53,894 bases of DNA from Haplosporangium gracile (lineage: Eukaryota > Mortierellomycota > Mortierellomycetes > Mortierellales > Mortierellaceae). The position numbers and the translations under genes were made by a program. Numbering within the stretch: position 1 is the first letter of the stretch; each line of letters starts with the position of its first letter. Of the stretch, positions 35,241 through 45,059 are shown piece by piece. Below the pieces are notes generated by a model, which saw only the letters and a list, made by a program, of their open reading frames with translations, was not told the origin of the DNA and did no database searches. Location: the NCBI GenBank assembly GCA_015499985.1, contig JAAAUF010000182.1, positions 1 through 53,894 of the forward strand. The letters run 5' to 3'.

Positions 35241-38174
35241 TTTGCTTCCACCATCACCACCATTGAGCTTGTGATTGATCAACAACAGCTTGTTCAAAAA
35301 GATTGTTTGTCGCTCGCCCCCGTTGTCTGAACTGTTTTGTTACCATCCATACCAGCCCGTTACAATCATCAGCACACAGACATCCTTTGTCCTTTTCATC
35401 TTCTCATCACCCCCTGCTTCTTGGTTGTTCTTTGGTTATTTTGTTGACTATTGTCATCGTAACAAATAACAAGGGCATCATAAAAGAAAAAGAAAAAGAA
35501 AAAGAAAGAATGGTTCTCACCCCTTCTCCCTCTCGTCCTTTCCTCGTGTGCCTCAACGCCTGTATTTCTGAATACCTCTCTCCCTCTTTCTCTCTCTCCT
35601 CCCTCTCTCTCTCGCCGCCGACACACAACGATAAAATAAAAATTGCAAGCAAAGCCCGAGCAAAAACAAAAGCAAAATTGCCAGCTAATGTGTTGATGCT
35701 CTCTTTCCTTCCCTGTCCCTTTTTACACTTTTGTTTTGTACAGCACACACGAATCGAAATGGTCCTGGCCAATAGGGACTCAAATTGCATTTCCTACTTT
35801 CTCTTGGGTCTCCCTCTGGCTCTCGTTATCTGTCTTGCCGGTCTGTCCTCCTCTTCGTCGTCGCTGATGGAGCACAAAAATGCTTTTTTGTGATGTTGCG
35901 CTGTTGAGCAAACTGTGAGTGAGAGGCGAAGAGAGGACAACAACAACCTACGCGGTGCGCGAACGGAATTGAAGCGAGACACGCACGCACGCACACACAC
36001 AGCTCTCTTTTTTTTCTTTCGCACACAAAAGCACACAGGCACAGATTCGATCGTGTCTCCGCCCCTTATGCGTACCCATCTCATGTCAAAGAAACAAATA
36101 GCAATCGTTTCAATTGTTCTTTATTTCGTGCATCTCAACATCTATTCTATCCCAGATGTGTTTTGCTTCATGCGTGTATATTTTATCCCTGTGTGGATCT
36201 ATGTAAAATTGGGCGATGGTCAATGTAAAAGAGAGAGATACATGCGGATGTGGGCTATGATGACTCCTTGTCTGCCTTTTTGCTTTTGTTCGGCGTCCCT
36301 TATGTTGGTCATTTTTTGCCGGCTGCGGTCAGTCACTTGTTCATTTTTTTTTGTGTGTATGTATGTGTACCCCTCGTTATTCTTTGTATCTTGGCTTGAC
36401 CCCATCAATGCAAAAAGGAACGAAAACAAAACAACAATAACGATGAAAAAATTCTCACCACTACCATAACAACAACATGAAGGGAGGGACGGACGGACGC
36501 ATAGGACAGCACAAGGAACAACAAGGAACAAACAACGAAGAGAAAAAATAGAACATTTGTTTGGGATGACAAAAAGCAAACAAAAAAAAAAGAGGGTCAA
36601 CAAAAGAGAGAGAGGAGGGAAGATGTTGAGGCTGTCGAAGGAAGGGTATGATGTTTGCTTGCTTACTCGACTTCTTTTGTTATCGTTGCTTTGTTATCGT
36701 TGCAGATGTGTGTTGTGTGTGTATACATGGTGCATGGACCAAGCGTTGAGGCCCATCCGATCGCATTACATACATATACACATTTTTTTTTTGCGCGCAC
36801 ACCACACAAATCCACCACACATCCAAAAAGTAGCGAGGGAAAAGAGAGAAAAAAAGGAAAGGAGGCGGTGTGGGAAGGAAGCGGCAAAACTACAAAAATC
36901 GATTCATAGTAAAGAATAAAAGGGGTGAACATGACTACTGCGTGTCTTGTGCAAACTAAAGGGAAAGAAATGGAGAAGGATTTCTCCCTGCAATACACGA
37001 GCACAAGCACAAGCTATAAAAAAAGAAACAAAAGTCACCCTTTTCAACTGCGATCACATTGTGGTTCATCTCGCTAGAAGTTACTTCTCATTATTCATGC
37101 TAGTCCTTGACACAGACAGACATACTGACAGGAAGATACAGAGATGTTGACAAAAAAAAAAGTTATTCTAGGCAAATCGACGGGTCCTTGCACGGACATG
37201 GTCCGTTTTCCCCCTTTTTTTTATCGGAAGCTGCAGGAATGAATGACAAAGGCGCACAAAAGGAGAAAACAAAACTAAAAAAATCGATCAAGGGTCTTCT
37301 TGGTCTTTACTTTGTTTTTATTCAGGGTCACAACCAAAACAAGAAACAATGCACAGCGCAGAGCAGAGCAAGTGGCAAGTGGCAAAGAGCAAGAGCAAGA
37401 GACGGGCAGGTTGGTTACTCATCACACACACACATGCCTGTCTGCCTTGACCGCCTTATCTTGTCATGTTTTTGCCTTTGCTGTACTCAAGGAGTTAGGG
37501 TACTCTATCTGATCGGTGTCGGAGATGATATTCAAAAAGGGAAGGCATGTGCATCACAGAAAAAAAAGGTGAGCGGTTTCTTTTCATCCCTCTCTGTTAC
37601 CTACAAACGCCTGCACCGCGCCCCTGTTCCGCACAAAAGAAGGTGTACCGGACGGATACTTCCAACAAGGTTGGAAAGGGGAAAAGCGCAGGCCGGGGCG
37701 TAGTCTATATGAACTGTCTAAAAAAGAATAAGAAAATCTACGCGTCGTTTTTTTTTTGAGAACCTTGTCGGTGGTAATGGGATTGGGGATGGTTTGTACA
37801 AATAAGTACATCTTCAATGGTACCCTTTTCATATTACAGTACAAAAGAGAAACCCGAGCGAACCAACCGAATTATTGTCTCTCTGTCTATTCTCAATGCG
37901 TTGTGACCCTCAGCAGGCGTGTGTTCTTCCGATGCATGAATTTCGAAAAGAAGGACAGGAGTACAAGAAAGAGAAAAAATAAACAATACACAGACAAATG
38001 CATAGAGACCAACAATCAAGCAAACGAAGGACACAAAAAGAGAGGAAAGAAAGTAAGGGAAGAAAAAGAGGGAAGAAAAAGAGAGGGAAGGCAGAGAGGG
38101 AAGAGAGGGAAGACAGAGCGGGAAGAGAATAAGGAAAGAGAAGCCCTTCCTTGACCTATGTATTAAAACATCTC

Positions 38175-38205
38175 AAAAAAAAAAAAAAAAAAAAANNNNN
38201 NNNNN
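38175..38205. other. Poly-A run followed by a 10-N assembly gap
   Basis: A run of about 21 A ends directly in ten Ns (38196-38205). The assembly probably broke at the homopolymer. The gap lies 330 bp beyond the stop of the membrane-protein gene and outside recognised coding sequence. Confidence 0.97.
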
Positions 38206-38538
38206 ATTCAAACCATAGGCATGAACAAAAAAGCACAAACAATCACAACAGGTAAAGCGAGAACAAAAAGTCAACAAAAACGAGGGCTCCCAAGTGAAAA
38301 AGGTCCCCCAAGAATATGATAACGTCTTTCTTGTCTGGGCCCTGCCCCTGAACTTCTTCTTCCCGTCTTTTGTTTTGTGTTCAACATCTTCGTACTCTCT
38401 TTGCAAACTCTTCCTTTTTCTAACACCGTCCTCACGGTATCCAAAAAAAAAAAGTGACCAGAACACATTCATGCAAAACATTACACAGAGAAACGACGCG
38501 TCAAATACAAAAAAAGCGACTTTTATAGATAGTATATT

Positions 38539-40569
38539 CTAAGAATCTACCCTGAGTCGGTCAAGGTAGCTCAGGGCTGCCGCCGTCTCTTCGCTAGGAG
38601 TTGAAGGCGCACGTTCGTGACTACTACCGCCGCCAACATCACCCCCTTGGCCTGAACTGGAACCGGATTCGAGAATAAGATCGTCTCTACGATAGCCCCC
38701 TTCTTTTCCACCTTTCCCTGATCCTTGACCTGCTCCTGTTACCGCATTGGATATCGGCCCCTCTAATGGCGACATCACAATACCACCAACACCAGCGGTA
38801 GTAGCTCCCGTCTCTCCATCCTGATCGCCAGCCTGGTGGCCTAAAACCAGTAAAGCATGGGGCGATTGTCGCCGGTGCTCAACTTTTGAGTACTTTTCAA
38901 GATTGAACCTGTAGTCGTCAAGGCCTTCTTCAGTGGCTTCTGTGGTTCCACTGGTCGTCGTCTCCAACTCATCCCGACTCGGTTGGCGAGATGTCCCTGC
39001 TGCGCTTGTAATTGTCTGCCGTGGTTGAGGATAAAACACACGGTATTGTTGTTGTTGTTGCTGTTGCTGTTGTTGCTGTCGTCTGAGGGCGGCTGCTGCA
39101 TGGTAATCATCCTCATACGACGCTCGTGGTACCGGTGAAGCAGGCTGCTCCTCCTGCGGGTGGTTGGAAGAGACATGCTGCTGCTGCTGCTGTGGCTGCT
39201 GCAGCGGCGGTGGGATTGGGTATCGATGGCAGCCAATGTAATTCAAATGATCACCTGCCAAGTTGCCGCTGTAATTTGCCAATTCTGCGCCACCACTGCC
39301 TATCTCAGAGCTTGCACTCGCCATCGCGTAGTCCAATCCCAATCCGTAATCATCACTTCCACTAAACGCGTGACCGTGAGCTCTGAGGTGATAGTCCGTC
39401 GTGTCCTCACCGCCGCCATAAGGGTCGGCGTACCCGATCAATATCAACTCTCCGTTGGGGTCGTATCGGGTGTCGGGATGATGGTAATGTAGGTGACGGT
39501 ACCCTCCATCCATGCTTAACATATCGCGAACGCTATCGCCTCCACCTCCCCCTGCTGCTGCCATCGAAGCCGCCTCCTTGTTGTACTCGTGCCAACCTGG
39601 ATGCATGACCCCCGCACCACTTGCCGACCCACCATCACCTAAAGAAGACCCCATCACGGCAGCAGCGGTGGCAGGATCATGCCAGGGCTCACGACTGCCC
39701 GCAACTTTATCCTCCTCATCCCTCAACTCCTGCCTCCTTTTCCGGAACCATGTCAATATCACTGCCGCAAGACACAAAGCCAACAGGATCAAGATCAGCG
39801 CCACAACAAGACCAATCTGCCAGGGGTGGAACCCATTGTGGTTTGCGAATGTGCTACTCGGAGGAGGAGGTTGACGAGGGTCAGGGATGAGAGTTGATTG
39901 TAGGGATGTGGTTGTCTCTGTGGCATAGATCGTCGTGATAGATCCAGATAGCATGGTCGTATGGGGAACGAGGGTTGTGATAGTGACGACGGACACGGTT
40001 GTGATATACTGAGTTGTGTAAGGTGGTGTTGCCATGGTTGTTTCTGGTGGTAATGAGTCTTCTATTGTTGTCGTCGTCGTGACAGACGGTCGAGTTGTCG
40101 TTCGATCTGGACTAGTAGTTGTATCTGGAGGGCGGTTTGATGTCAATGGAGGCTTTGTCGTGGTTGCCGTCCCTGGTGGTGGATTAGTCGTGGTAGTTGT
40201 AGTGGTGACGGGTGGAGGTGGGTCTGTTGTAGTGACGGGAGGGGGGTTAGAGGCTGTTGTTACAGGTGGGGGAGAATCTGTTGTTGTCATTGGAGGCGGA
40301 GGTTCAGCAGTGGTAGTTGCTGGTGGAGGTGGTGGCGGCGGCGTCACAGCAGGATATCCTGGGTCTGACATCGTGCTTGTCGTTGGTGGCGCCGGTTCAG
40401 CAGTTGTGGGAGGAATAAGTGGTCCAGACTGAAGAGGGGATGGTGCAGGAGGATCAGAAGTAGGCGGCTGCGGCGGCTCGAGTGTAGTAGGACGAGGAGT
40501 GGGCGGTTCAGGTTCAGGCGGTAAAGGTGGAGGTGGCGAAAGCTCAGATCCAAGCGTCGATCCTGACAT
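38539..40569 (-). CDS. Mucin-like single-pass membrane protein
   Basis: A single open frame of 676 aa is read from the ATG at 40569. Residues 1-265 are extremely Pro/Thr-rich (PPPVTT and TTTTT repeats), a likely O-mannosylated stalk. One transmembrane helix follows (WQIGLVVALILILLALCLAAVILTW), then the stop-transfer RKRRQ. The cytosolic tail of about 370 residues is Gly/Ser-rich with a 12-Gln run encoded near 39047-39080. The layout of glycosylated stalk, one helix and a disordered tail resembles fungal cell-wall stress sensors and mucins (Mid2/Wsc/Msb2-like), but no WSC or other named domain is visible. No classical signal peptide follows this ATG. The frame continues upstream to a TTG at 40623 through a hydrophobic stretch before meeting a stop. 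The true start or an upstream exon is therefore uncertain. Confidence 0.75.
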   Translation of the reverse strand: MSGSTLGSELSPPPPLPPEPEPPTPRPTTLEPPQPPTSDPPAPSPLQSGPLIPPTTAEPAPPTTSTMSDPGYPAVTPPPPPPPATTTAEPPPPMTTTDSPPPVTTASNPPPVTTTDPPPPVTTTTTTTNPPPGTATTTKPPLTSNRPPDTTTSPDRTTTRPSVTTTTTIEDSLPPETTMATPPYTTQYITTVSVVTITTLVPHTTMLSGSITTIYATETTTSLQSTLIPDPRQPPPPSSTFANHNGFHPWQIGLVVALILILLALCLAAVILTWFRKRRQELRDEEDKVAGSREPWHDPATAAAVMGSSLGDGGSASGAGVMHPGWHEYNKEAASMAAAGGGGGDSVRDMLSMDGGYRHLHYHHPDTRYDPNGELILIGYADPYGGGEDTTDYHLRAHGHAFSGSDDYGLGLDYAMASASSEIGSGGAELANYSGNLAGDHLNYIGCHRYPIPPPLQQPQQQQQHVSSNHPQEEQPASPVPRASYEDDYHAAAALRRQQQQQQQQQQQYRVFYPQPRQTITSAAGTSRQPSRDELETTTSGTTEATEEGLDDYRFNLEKYSKVEHRRQSPHALLVLGHQAGDQDGETGATTAGVGGIVMSPLEGPISNAVTGAGQGSGKGGKEGGYRRDDLILESGSSSGQGGDVGGGSSHERAPSTPSEETAAALSYLDRLRVDS
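39047..39080 (-). repeat. Poly-Gln microsatellite in the mucin-like gene
   Basis: Alternating TTG and CTG triplets on the plus strand encode about 12 consecutive Gln in the cytosolic tail. Confidence 0.8.
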
Positions 40570-41562
40570 AGACGCAAAAGAAGGAAAGAGAAAAAAAAAT
40601 GAGAACTTGAAAGGCAAAATCAAGGATAAAGGATGGAAGGTTCAAGGGCACACGCAGAAATGAGCCGCGGGCTGCCGCTTGAACAAGAGAGAAGGGGCAC
40701 AGAAGATGAGAGGATAGGATGAGAGGCAAAAAGAGGGGGGGAGACGGATGAATAGATTGACACCGATTCCTTGTTATTAATATTATGAGGAGCTTGTTTA
40801 CTCGTTTGTAATTAGAAGGAAGAATCAGGGGATAAGAATGGAACAGAGAAAAGGGATGTGCGTGGTTGAAAGCAAGTTCCTGGTTTGTCAAAGCAGAGTG
40901 AAGCTGTCGGAGTACGGTACTATCTGTAGGGTGGTAAGGATGCAGTGCTTGGGATGGCAGAAAGAAGTGAAGAGGGAGAGAGAGAAAAATGTGAGAGACA
41001 AGGAAGGCGACGAACGCGCAAAAGGTGAAGCGGTGGAGAAAAATGCAGCAGTACTAAACTAAGCGCGAGGGAAGGACATGGCCAAGTGGAATGCCACGGT
41101 GTCCACTCCTGCTTCTTGCGCGCGATGGTTCATGTTCATGGAGAACAGCAAAGAAAGTCAGACCATGAATGTATCCAGGAGGGATGGTAGAGATATGGAG
41201 GGAGAAAGAAGGACAACAAAAAAGAGCGCGAAGAAAAAGAAAAAGAAAGGAGGGCTGCATGCAAAAGTGTATAGACATGCCATGTACGGCAGACAGACGA
41301 AAGGGATAAAAAACAAGGGGACGGGAATGGTGATCCAAAACTGTCCTGCCCTCGGTGACAAAGGAGGGGTGAAAAACAAGACACAAGGGATGTCAGCTCA
41401 CAAAAAGAATAAACGACGGGCTGTTTTACTACCTCGATGTGGATGTACGCTATTGCGCATGAGTTTCTAACGCGACCACTTATCACTACAGAAAGACCAA
41501 TGCAGATTTGTCCGCAAACAAAGTCTAAGGTTTGTTGTTGTTCGTCCTGCATTTTTATTTGG
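40570..41562. other. Region between the methylesterase 3' end and the mucin-like gene
   Basis: No gene is recognised in this 1-kb spacer. The part next to 40570-40900 is pyrimidine-rich in the minus sense and probably the leader and promoter of the mucin-like gene. TTTATT at 41554-41559 (AATAAA on the minus strand) lies only a few bases past the methylesterase stop. Confidence 0.5.
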
Positions 41563-43549
41563 TTAAATGACAGTGGAGGCATTGCTACTGCTGTCATCGA
41601 TAAAGTCGCGGTAGAGTTGCACAAGCGGTTGTGCAAACGGACTCGGCGTCTTGAAACTTGGCATGATAGCTATTGAATCAAGAGGGGAAAGGACAAATGC
41701 AGGCGGGTGAGCATAGTGATCAAAGCACTTGTCCCTTCCACCGTTTGGGAGAGCCCTTTCTTCACATCTTTGTTTCTAACAACCTACCTACAATAGGTGC
41801 TTGATGCATCATGTTTGAAATGACATGCAACCTCACATCATCGGACGGGATAAACGATTGAAGCGCACTGTGCAAATGCATCGATGAGCTCGCGGGGACA
41901 GTCCTGTCGTCCTCTCCATGAACCACCAGTATCTTCTCAGGCAACAGCGATCGAAAGTGGCTCAAGTGGTCATCAGTCTGCATGCTACCTTCTTGAGTAG
42001 CATTGATCTTGACCGCGTCGAAGGCAGTCGATGAAGTCTCCGACAGAATTGAAGACGGCAAGGAAGATGACGTCCGAGCAATCTCTTGCAAAATCATGGA
42101 AGGCGAGTTCATACCAAAGGAGAGCAGGCTGTTGCCCATGACTCTTGACATGGCAGAAACCTCCTCAACGCCGCGTATCTTTTCATGCTCCAGATGCGCT
42201 GAGATGTTGTACACTCCAGAGCAAAGAATCAGCCCACGAAGACGCAGCAAGGCTCGTCCAAGGTCCTTGTCGGTCTCCAACGACATCCCCTCTTGAAAGG
42301 CGCATTCTTGCAAAAGTCCCGCGAGAACAGGTGATTGCCTGATAGACTCTTGTCTCTCCTGTCGGGTTGTATTCATCCATTGCCGGACACAGTCCTTGAT
42401 GATCGTCAAACTGCACAGGTGAGCGCCGGCCGAATGTCCCATGAGATAAATCTGGTTGGGGTCTCCTCCGTAGGTCTCGCAATGCTCTTGGGTCCAGTGG
42501 ATAGCCATCTGAACATCTTCCTCCATTTCCTTAGATAGACCGCGTGGAAAGGTAGTGTAGTCGGGAATAACTACGACATATCCCATCGCTCGCAATTGGG
42601 CACCCAAAAGAGTGTAAACTTTCTTTGATCCTGATGACCAAGCGCCTCCATAGATAAAAATGATAACAGGTCGGCCAGCCTGCTTTCCTGTCGCAATAGT
42701 TGTCTGCTGCGTAGTCAGCTCAGGGGCGTGGACATCTAGCGTTATGAAAGGTCGCTTTGAATTGTAATGAACATCGACACTGTGAAAATGATTAGTTGGA
42801 GGGTTTAAAATGAATGGTGTGACATTTTTTTCCTCTGTCAAACTCAAAGGCATCAGAGCAACAAACAAATGAACTAACAAAGCAAGGAAAAACATACATC
42901 AGTCCCTGAGAGCCACGCATTGTCCAAAGTCGATACTTGATCAGAGAAAAGGCGACAGGAATGAGTGAAATGTTGGTGGGGATGGTAGAGAGGAAGAGGA
43001 TCTGGTTCAACTTCAGAATCCTCCGAGGGTCCCAGGGGAAGCTGGAGAACTTCAATGGTCGCGCTGCAGTTTGAGCATACACGATCCAAGTCAGCACGTA
43101 AAAGGTGGTCACTGAATGTGACAAGGAAAAAAAAAAGAAAACGCGTTTAATAGGCAAGGTTGGTGGCAATATGTATCACCGGAAGAAAAATTTGCTTGTC
43201 TCTATAGTCCTTGAATTTGTAATGTCGTCAATAACATACCAACGCCAACAAGAACAAGAGGCAGCATGGTGCCCATAAAGACAGAGCCAGGAGAGAAGAA
43301 CACGGAGACAAATACTCCTAGCTTAGCCATGGACGCGACATCGTTTGGAAACTGTATTGGTTGTGCGGGTTGTTGTTGCGGTGGACGTGAAGATTTGTCT
43401 GGTTGAGAGCGATGCATGGATGGCAGTTTGAATGCGAAACTGAAAGCGGAGTGGGAACTTGTGTGGTGCCCGGCTGTGGGCGGAGAGAGGTGCAGCCGGG
43501 TTGTATAGTCTTGTTCATGGGTGAATGAATGGGTGATGGAGTGTGCCAT
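41563..43549 (-). CDS. Membrane alpha/beta-hydrolase, isoprenylcysteine methylesterase-like
   Basis: Four exons are read from high to low: 43549-43240, 43111-42898, 42779-41788 and 41669-41563, giving 540 aa. An N-terminal tail is followed by hydrophobic segments (VFVSVFFSPGSVFMGTMLP, then LVGVVTTFYVLTWIVYA) and a further pair near residues 135-165, which anchor it in a membrane. The hydrolase domain has the oxyanion motif FIYGGAWSSG, a YVVVIPDYTTFPRG strand, and the nucleophile motif LMGHSAGAH. The Asp-containing segment is VVHGEDDRTVP, and MMHQ contains the likely catalytic His. Plant prenylcysteine methylesterases share this membrane-plus-hydrolase layout and remove methyl esters from prenylated CAAX proteins. 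Assignment to that activity rather than a general carboxylesterase or kynurenine formamidase-like enzyme is inference. The last exon was located by phase and a clean acceptor. Confidence 0.85.
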
Positions 43550-44248
43550 TGCGAATGGGAGTTGGGTGGGTGTGAAGGTGACAAGTACGTGAGAGAAGAA
43601 AGGAAGAAGTTGCAGAGACGAGAAGCAATCCACCGCTAAGAAACGAACAACAACGAAAGGTGCGCAGGTGAACAGAGTGATATGTGATGAGATGAGGCGG
43701 AGATAAGCGAGACTGATCCCTTTCCTTCTCCCCCTCTCCTCCTCTTGCGCCCTCACTACACTCTCTCCTCTGTTTGTCATGGCCATGCCCTGCTCGCCTC
43801 CTTGTGTCTCTCATTCCCCTTTTTGTTGTTGTTTGTTCTGGAAAACGGTTCTGCCGAACGCCAGTCCAGTCGACTTCTTCAGCAAATCAAGCGCAGCGCA
43901 TCGACCTTCCTGCTCCGTCGACAATGTGAGCAATTGAACAAAAAGGAAAGGCACAATTGACGAGCTGGAAAATCGTTCCCTTTTTCGACCTAAGCAACCG
44001 ACACAACACCCATGGCACGCTGCATATAGAACCATAAACAACAACAAAAGGGGTCCAGCCATAGGAACAACAAAAAACAAGTTGGCAAATCCTCCCTTCT
44101 CCTTTACAAGATAACGTCTTTGTACTCCTGCATCAATAGACGTATCGTCATTCCCTCTGTGAATGTTGCTGCACTGCGCGGGCTGTATTCTCCCGAATCG
44201 GATATACTGTTGCAACTTTTTTTTTACTGCGGTTGTCTATCAATTGGA
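43550..44248. other. Region between the SET gene and the methylesterase gene
   Basis: This 699-bp spacer lies between two minus-strand genes. I see a pyrimidine-rich leader for the methylesterase (43560-43760 in the minus sense). An unassigned stretch at 43855-43960 encodes Arg/Gln-rich residues on the plus strand but has no supported start. No gene is called. Confidence 0.45.
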
Positions 44249-44884
44249 TTAGTTGCTGTCGTTGTCTGAGAGCTGTATCCGGGAAAAGAATGACTCTGCT
44301 GTTTCGTCTTCACTATCGCTCACAGCCTCTTTGGTGGCCCCACCGCTGTTGTTCTGACCCTGAGGGCCCTCCATGTTCGGAAACCAAAGACTGGGTCCAT
44401 AAGAAATACAGAGCTCCTCGCCAACTTGAATCTCTCGCAAGGTCGAGTACCGGATGAGACCATTGTCAATGTCCCGCTGGAAACCCACATTGGGCGTAGA
44501 GGAGTGGTTAAACATGCTGCCGAGTCCGAGGGCGAGGGCCATGCCTCCTTTCCAGCGATAGGTATAATGGTCGAGTTGGGTGTACTGGCCATGGGTCGAG
44601 TACTCTTCGGAGGGGAAGAGCAGGATGGGTGAGATGTCGATGACGGTGCGGGCGGGGACAACGACGGTTGTGACGATGCCGCGCCCCTTTGCACCACAGT
44701 CCTGGATCTGCAGAGTGCTCTGGTTAAATAGCCGGACGGGTTCCATGAGGGTATCTCCTGTCTCCTGGATAAATGCTTCCTTTGGACGAGTGGGGTTATC
44801 AAAACTGCTGATGGTTCGGGGCAACGGTCGAAAAAAAATATTTGTCCACTGTATAAATAGAAGCAGTCTCAGATTGACAATCAT
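44249..44884 (-). CDS. Small SET-domain protein
   Basis: An intronless frame of 211 aa is read from the ATG at 44884; the ATG at 44746 is an alternative start. SET domains transfer methyl groups from S-adenosylmethionine to protein lysines. Visible motifs are DCGAKGRGIVTT near the start of the domain (the GxG of the cofactor site), ALGLGSMFNHSSTPNV (the NHSxxPN motif), a short pseudoknot partner, and GEELCISYG (the catalytic Tyr). The tail is acidic (SDSEDETAESFF) and there are no pre- or post-SET Cys clusters. The first 25 residues are hydrophobic and may be leader or misannotated. The domain is short, resembling stand-alone SET proteins of fungi with unknown substrates. It is divergent from TCF25, with 175 bp between starts. 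Confidence 0.8.
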   Translation of the reverse strand: MIVNLRLLLFIQWTNIFFRPLPRTISSFDNPTRPKEAFIQETGDTLMEPVRLFNQSTLQIQDCGAKGRGIVTTVVVPARTVIDISPILLFPSEEYSTHGQYTQLDHYTYRWKGGMALALGLGSMFNHSSTPNVGFQRDIDNGLIRYSTLREIQVGEELCISYGPSLWFPNMEGPQGQNNSGGATKEAVSDSEDETAESFFSRIQLSDNDSN

Positions 44885-45059
44885 CGCATATGCTGCAGGC
44901 AAAGCTACAGTGTATTAGTGTACTCCAGCGCTCCATTCGAGCAACCGCCATCATTGAACTTTTTGTTCGTCGTCGTTCTTTTCGTTCCTCATCCCTCGGA
45001 TCGTCCGCAGCAGCCCTAATCTCTTATATAGACCCTTCAACCCTTCACACTCTGCCGCC
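44885..45059. promoter_or_regulatory. Compact bidirectional promoter of SET gene and TCF25
   Basis: Only 175 bp separate the two divergent ATG codons. The segment includes a TATATA-like stretch at about 45025-45030, close to the TCF25 start. Confidence 0.45.

Larger units (their letters stand above)
34509..38538. other. 4-kb stretch without a recognisable gene, upstream of rasB
   Basis: This region lies upstream of the rasB start and downstream of the minus-strand membrane-protein gene. It is dominated by simple sequence: a polypurine block (34560-34860), CAA/CAG repeats (34884-34910), ATATC repeats and a C17 run (35165-35240), AGAAAA repeats (35483-35507), CACG/CA repeats (35979-36001), purine-rich repeats (38040-38135) and a poly-A next to a gap. 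Open frames up to about 200 codons are compositionally biased and show no domain. It probably holds the rasB promoter and leader and the 3' end of the membrane-protein gene. A non-coding RNA cannot be excluded. Confidence 0.5.

Noticed and set aside
35303..35893. 196-codon open frame on the plus strand
   Set aside because: It is a patchwork of simple repeats (AGAAAA, CT runs) with no domain, no neighbouring exons and no plausible leader.
40034..40432. 132-codon Val/Gly-rich plus-strand frame
   Set aside because: It is the reverse complement of the Pro/Thr-rich repeats of the mucin-like gene.
43745..44215. Possible small membrane protein between SET and methylesterase genes
   Set aside because: The minus-strand frame has a hydrophobic stretch but starts at TTG, is Cys/Phe-biased and shows no splice partners or domain.
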